From Methylophilaceae bacterium UBA5127 (lineage in GTDB: Bacteria; Pseudomonadota; Gammaproteobacteria; Burkholderiales; Methylophilaceae), in NCBI GenBank assembly GCA_002414145.1, contig DHYP01000022.1:696-7445 (forward strand): DNA of 6,750 nt, read 5' to 3'. Every line of letters starts with the position of its first letter. The stretch's first letter is position 1. The notes under the pieces are model-generated. The model worked only from the letters and a program-made list of their open reading frames with translations, was not told the origin of the DNA and did no database searches. This document shows, in pieces, positions 5,768-6,750 of this stretch. The translations under genes were made by a program, and so were the position numbers.

Positions 5768-6383
5768 CCATGATACTCATAAACAAGTCTGAATTTATCC
5801 ACCCTCTTAGCCAGCGCTTTAATTCCACATAGGATGAGGCCTCAAGCCAAGCATGATCCACAGCTGCAAATTGACGCATAAATGGAAAAACAGCCACATC
5901 TGCCAAACATGGTGATGCGCCAAGTAAAAATACATTTTGCGTTAATAAAGCCTCTAATTTAATCAAGAAAGCTTCTCCTTGATTCCGATATTCTAGTTGC
6001 GAGTACTCTGGATAGCGTTCTGGATATTTGTAACGATCTAATGCCTGTTTAAAACTACGATCATTTTCCGCTATCAGTATGGCCACTTGATTTGCATCGG
6101 CTTTTAACCAACACGCTGGATCATGTTGCTGCAACGCCCATTGCATAATTTCCAAGCTTTCTTCAATAACAGTACCCTCTTGCAACACCAACACTGGTAC
6201 TGTTCCTTTTGGCGATACTTGGAGCATATGACTGGGTTTATCACGCAAAGAAATCTCGCGAATTTCAACTTCAACCCCAGCATACTTGAGTGCCATGCGC
6301 GCACGCATGGCATAAGGGCAACGGCGGTAAGAATATAGAATTGGCAGTTTAGATTTCGTCATCATACAGTATTGCAAACCCAA
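5742..6383 (-). CDS. Glutathione S-transferase-like protein with Cys-type (CPYA) active site
   Basis: A cytoplasmic thioredoxin-fold GST-family protein of 213 residues from the TTG start. The N-terminal domain carries YRRCPYAMRARMAL (19-32). Its Cys22 sits where Cys-type GSTs (omega, DHAR-like) and glutaredoxins have the reactive cysteine, so thiol transfer or deglutathionylation is more likely than classical conjugation. The cis-proline motif is TVPVL (Pro63), and the glutathione-contacting Glu-Ser pair is at 75-76. The all-helical C-terminal domain includes CLADVAVFPFMRQFA (159-173), where Cys159 replaces the usual Ser/Thr of the N-capping box. The substrate cannot be told. TTG at 6383 has a GAGGAAG sequence at good spacing, whereas ATG at 6365 or 6362 better fits the usual short N-terminus before LPILYS but lacks one. 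The gene converges on clpA and lies 96 bp downstream of pyrD with no obvious terminator between, so it may be co-transcribed with pyrD. Confidence 0.88.
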   Translation of the reverse strand: MGLQYCMMTKSKLPILYSYRRCPYAMRARMALKYAGVEVEIREISLRDKPSHMLQVSPKGTVPVLVLQEGTVIEESLEIMQWALQQHDPACWLKADANQVAILIAENDRSFKQALDRYKYPERYPEYSQLEYRNQGEAFLIKLEALLTQNVFLLGASPCLADVAVFPFMRQFAAVDHAWLEASSYVELKRWLRGWINSDLFMSIMEKQPTYIA

Positions 6384-6388
6384 GAAAT

Positions 6389-6395
6389 CTTCCTC
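6389..6395 (-). promoter_or_regulatory. Ribosome binding site supporting the TTG start of the GST-like gene
   Basis: On the - strand GAGGAAG ends five bases before TTG at 6383-6381, and the GAGG core is eight bases away. The nearest ATG (6365) is 23 bases from this element, too far for efficient use. This is the only strong Shine-Dalgarno sequence upstream of the gene. Confidence 0.6.
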
Positions 6396-6479
6396 GTATA
6401 TAAAACATATCAGTCGTCAGCTTTGCGCCCGCGCCTTGTCTGATTTAGAACTTTAAATGCCAAGATGACTTAAGAGCTT

Positions 6480-6750
6480 TTAACCCAACGTGTTACAAAC
6501 ATCTCGAACGAGGCGAGGTCCTTGATAAATCAAACCGCTGTATATCTGTACTAAACTTGCGCCAGCGCTGATTTTTTCTGCAGCATCTGCCCCACTTAAA
6601 ATGCCGCCTACGCCAATAATCGGCAAAGCACCTCGCAGTTGTTTTGATAGCTGCTGAATCACAACTGTGGATTGATGACGCACAGGGGCACCTGATAAGC
6701 CGCCAGCTTCCTCCGCATTCTGCAGCCCATTGACGGCCTCGCGTGACAAG
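6480..6750 (-). CDS. pyrD: Dihydroorotate dehydrogenase (quinone), class 2, C-terminal part (5' truncated by window edge)
   Basis: Class 2 PyrD oxidises dihydroorotate to orotate in pyrimidine synthesis, using FMN and passing electrons to membrane quinone. The visible ~90 residues are its C-terminal end (E. coli PyrD has 336). AGGLSGAPV corresponds to E. coli AGGLSGRPL. The PIIGVGGI segment and the following [16 protein letters not shown] carry the FMN-phosphate-binding loops at the barrel's C-terminal side. The reading frame runs through the right edge without a start; the TTG at 6749-6747 is an internal Leu codon. The protein ends NTLG with TAA at 6482-6480. It is on the - strand, upstream of the GST-like gene. 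Identification is firm. Confidence 0.96.
   Translation of the reverse strand, partial: LSREAVNGLQNAEEAGGLSGAPVRHQSTVVIQQLSKQLRGALPIIGVGGILSGADAAEKISAGASLVQIYSGLIYQGPRLVRDVCNTLG

Noticed and set aside
6123..6338. 71-codon frame on the + strand opposite the GST-like gene
   Set aside because: It is a shadow of the clear GST-family frame on the other strand, and its translation resembles no known family.
6396..6415. TATATA near 6397-6402 on the - strand as a -10 for the GST-like gene
   Set aside because: It lies directly against the GAGGAAG element, so the transcript would start inside or after the ribosome binding site, and no fitting -35 is present at the right distance.
6411..6440. CAGTCGTCAG and GCGCCCGCGCC between the GST-like gene and pyrD as a terminator
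   Set aside because: The first is a mirror repeat and cannot form a hairpin; the second has only a two-base loop and no T run. I see no convincing terminator for pyrD here.
1..6750. A novel defence, mobile or biosynthetic system in the window
   Set aside because: Every sizeable frame belongs to a familiar housekeeping family, the gaps are short, and no transposase, integrase, CRISPR repeat, toxin-antitoxin pair or unusual repeat was found.

Overview
The window is a compact, moderately AT-rich stretch of an ordinary bacterial chromosome carrying core housekeeping genes. Protein character (SecDF, a YfjD/CorB-type CNNM transporter, a proteobacterial ClpS-ClpA pair, class 2 PyrD) points to a Gram-negative proteobacterium. 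The base composition and the style of SecF and the glutathione S-transferase suggest a betaproteobacterium, perhaps Methylophilaceae (Methylotenera-like). That placement is inference from memory, not a computed result.

Layout. Positions 1-1547 (+): the 3' end of secD, cut by the left edge, then complete secF. Together they form the proton-driven accessory complex of Sec export. A hairpin with a short T run follows secF, then a perfect 8-bp dyad. Positions 1634-2905 (+): a complete CorB/YfjD-like DUF21-CBS-CorC_HlyC membrane protein starting at TTG without a visible Shine-Dalgarno sequence. Positions 2989-5712 (+): clpS then clpA, the N-degron adaptor and its AAA+ unfoldase, separated by an unusually structured 117-bp gap. 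A strong bidirectional terminator lies between clpA and the convergent next gene. Positions 5742-6383 (-): a Cys-type glutathione S-transferase-like protein. Positions 6480-6750 (-): the C-terminal end of pyrD, cut by the right edge.

How they work together. SecD and SecF are two halves of one machine. ClpS delivers N-degron substrates to ClpA, which feeds them to ClpP (clpP is not in this window). CorB, the GST and PyrD have no evident functional tie to these and look like chromosomal neighbours only.

I looked for an undescribed system and did not find one. No mobile elements, CRISPR arrays, tRNA or rRNA genes, defence genes or long repeats are visible. The points worth a second look are small and mostly regulatory: a possible leaderless TTG start for corB, a terminator hairpin that also encodes the end of the GST, competing inverted repeats and a seven-codon ORF before clpA, a weak Fur-like site before clpS, and single-residue departures in the family motifs of SecF and CorB.
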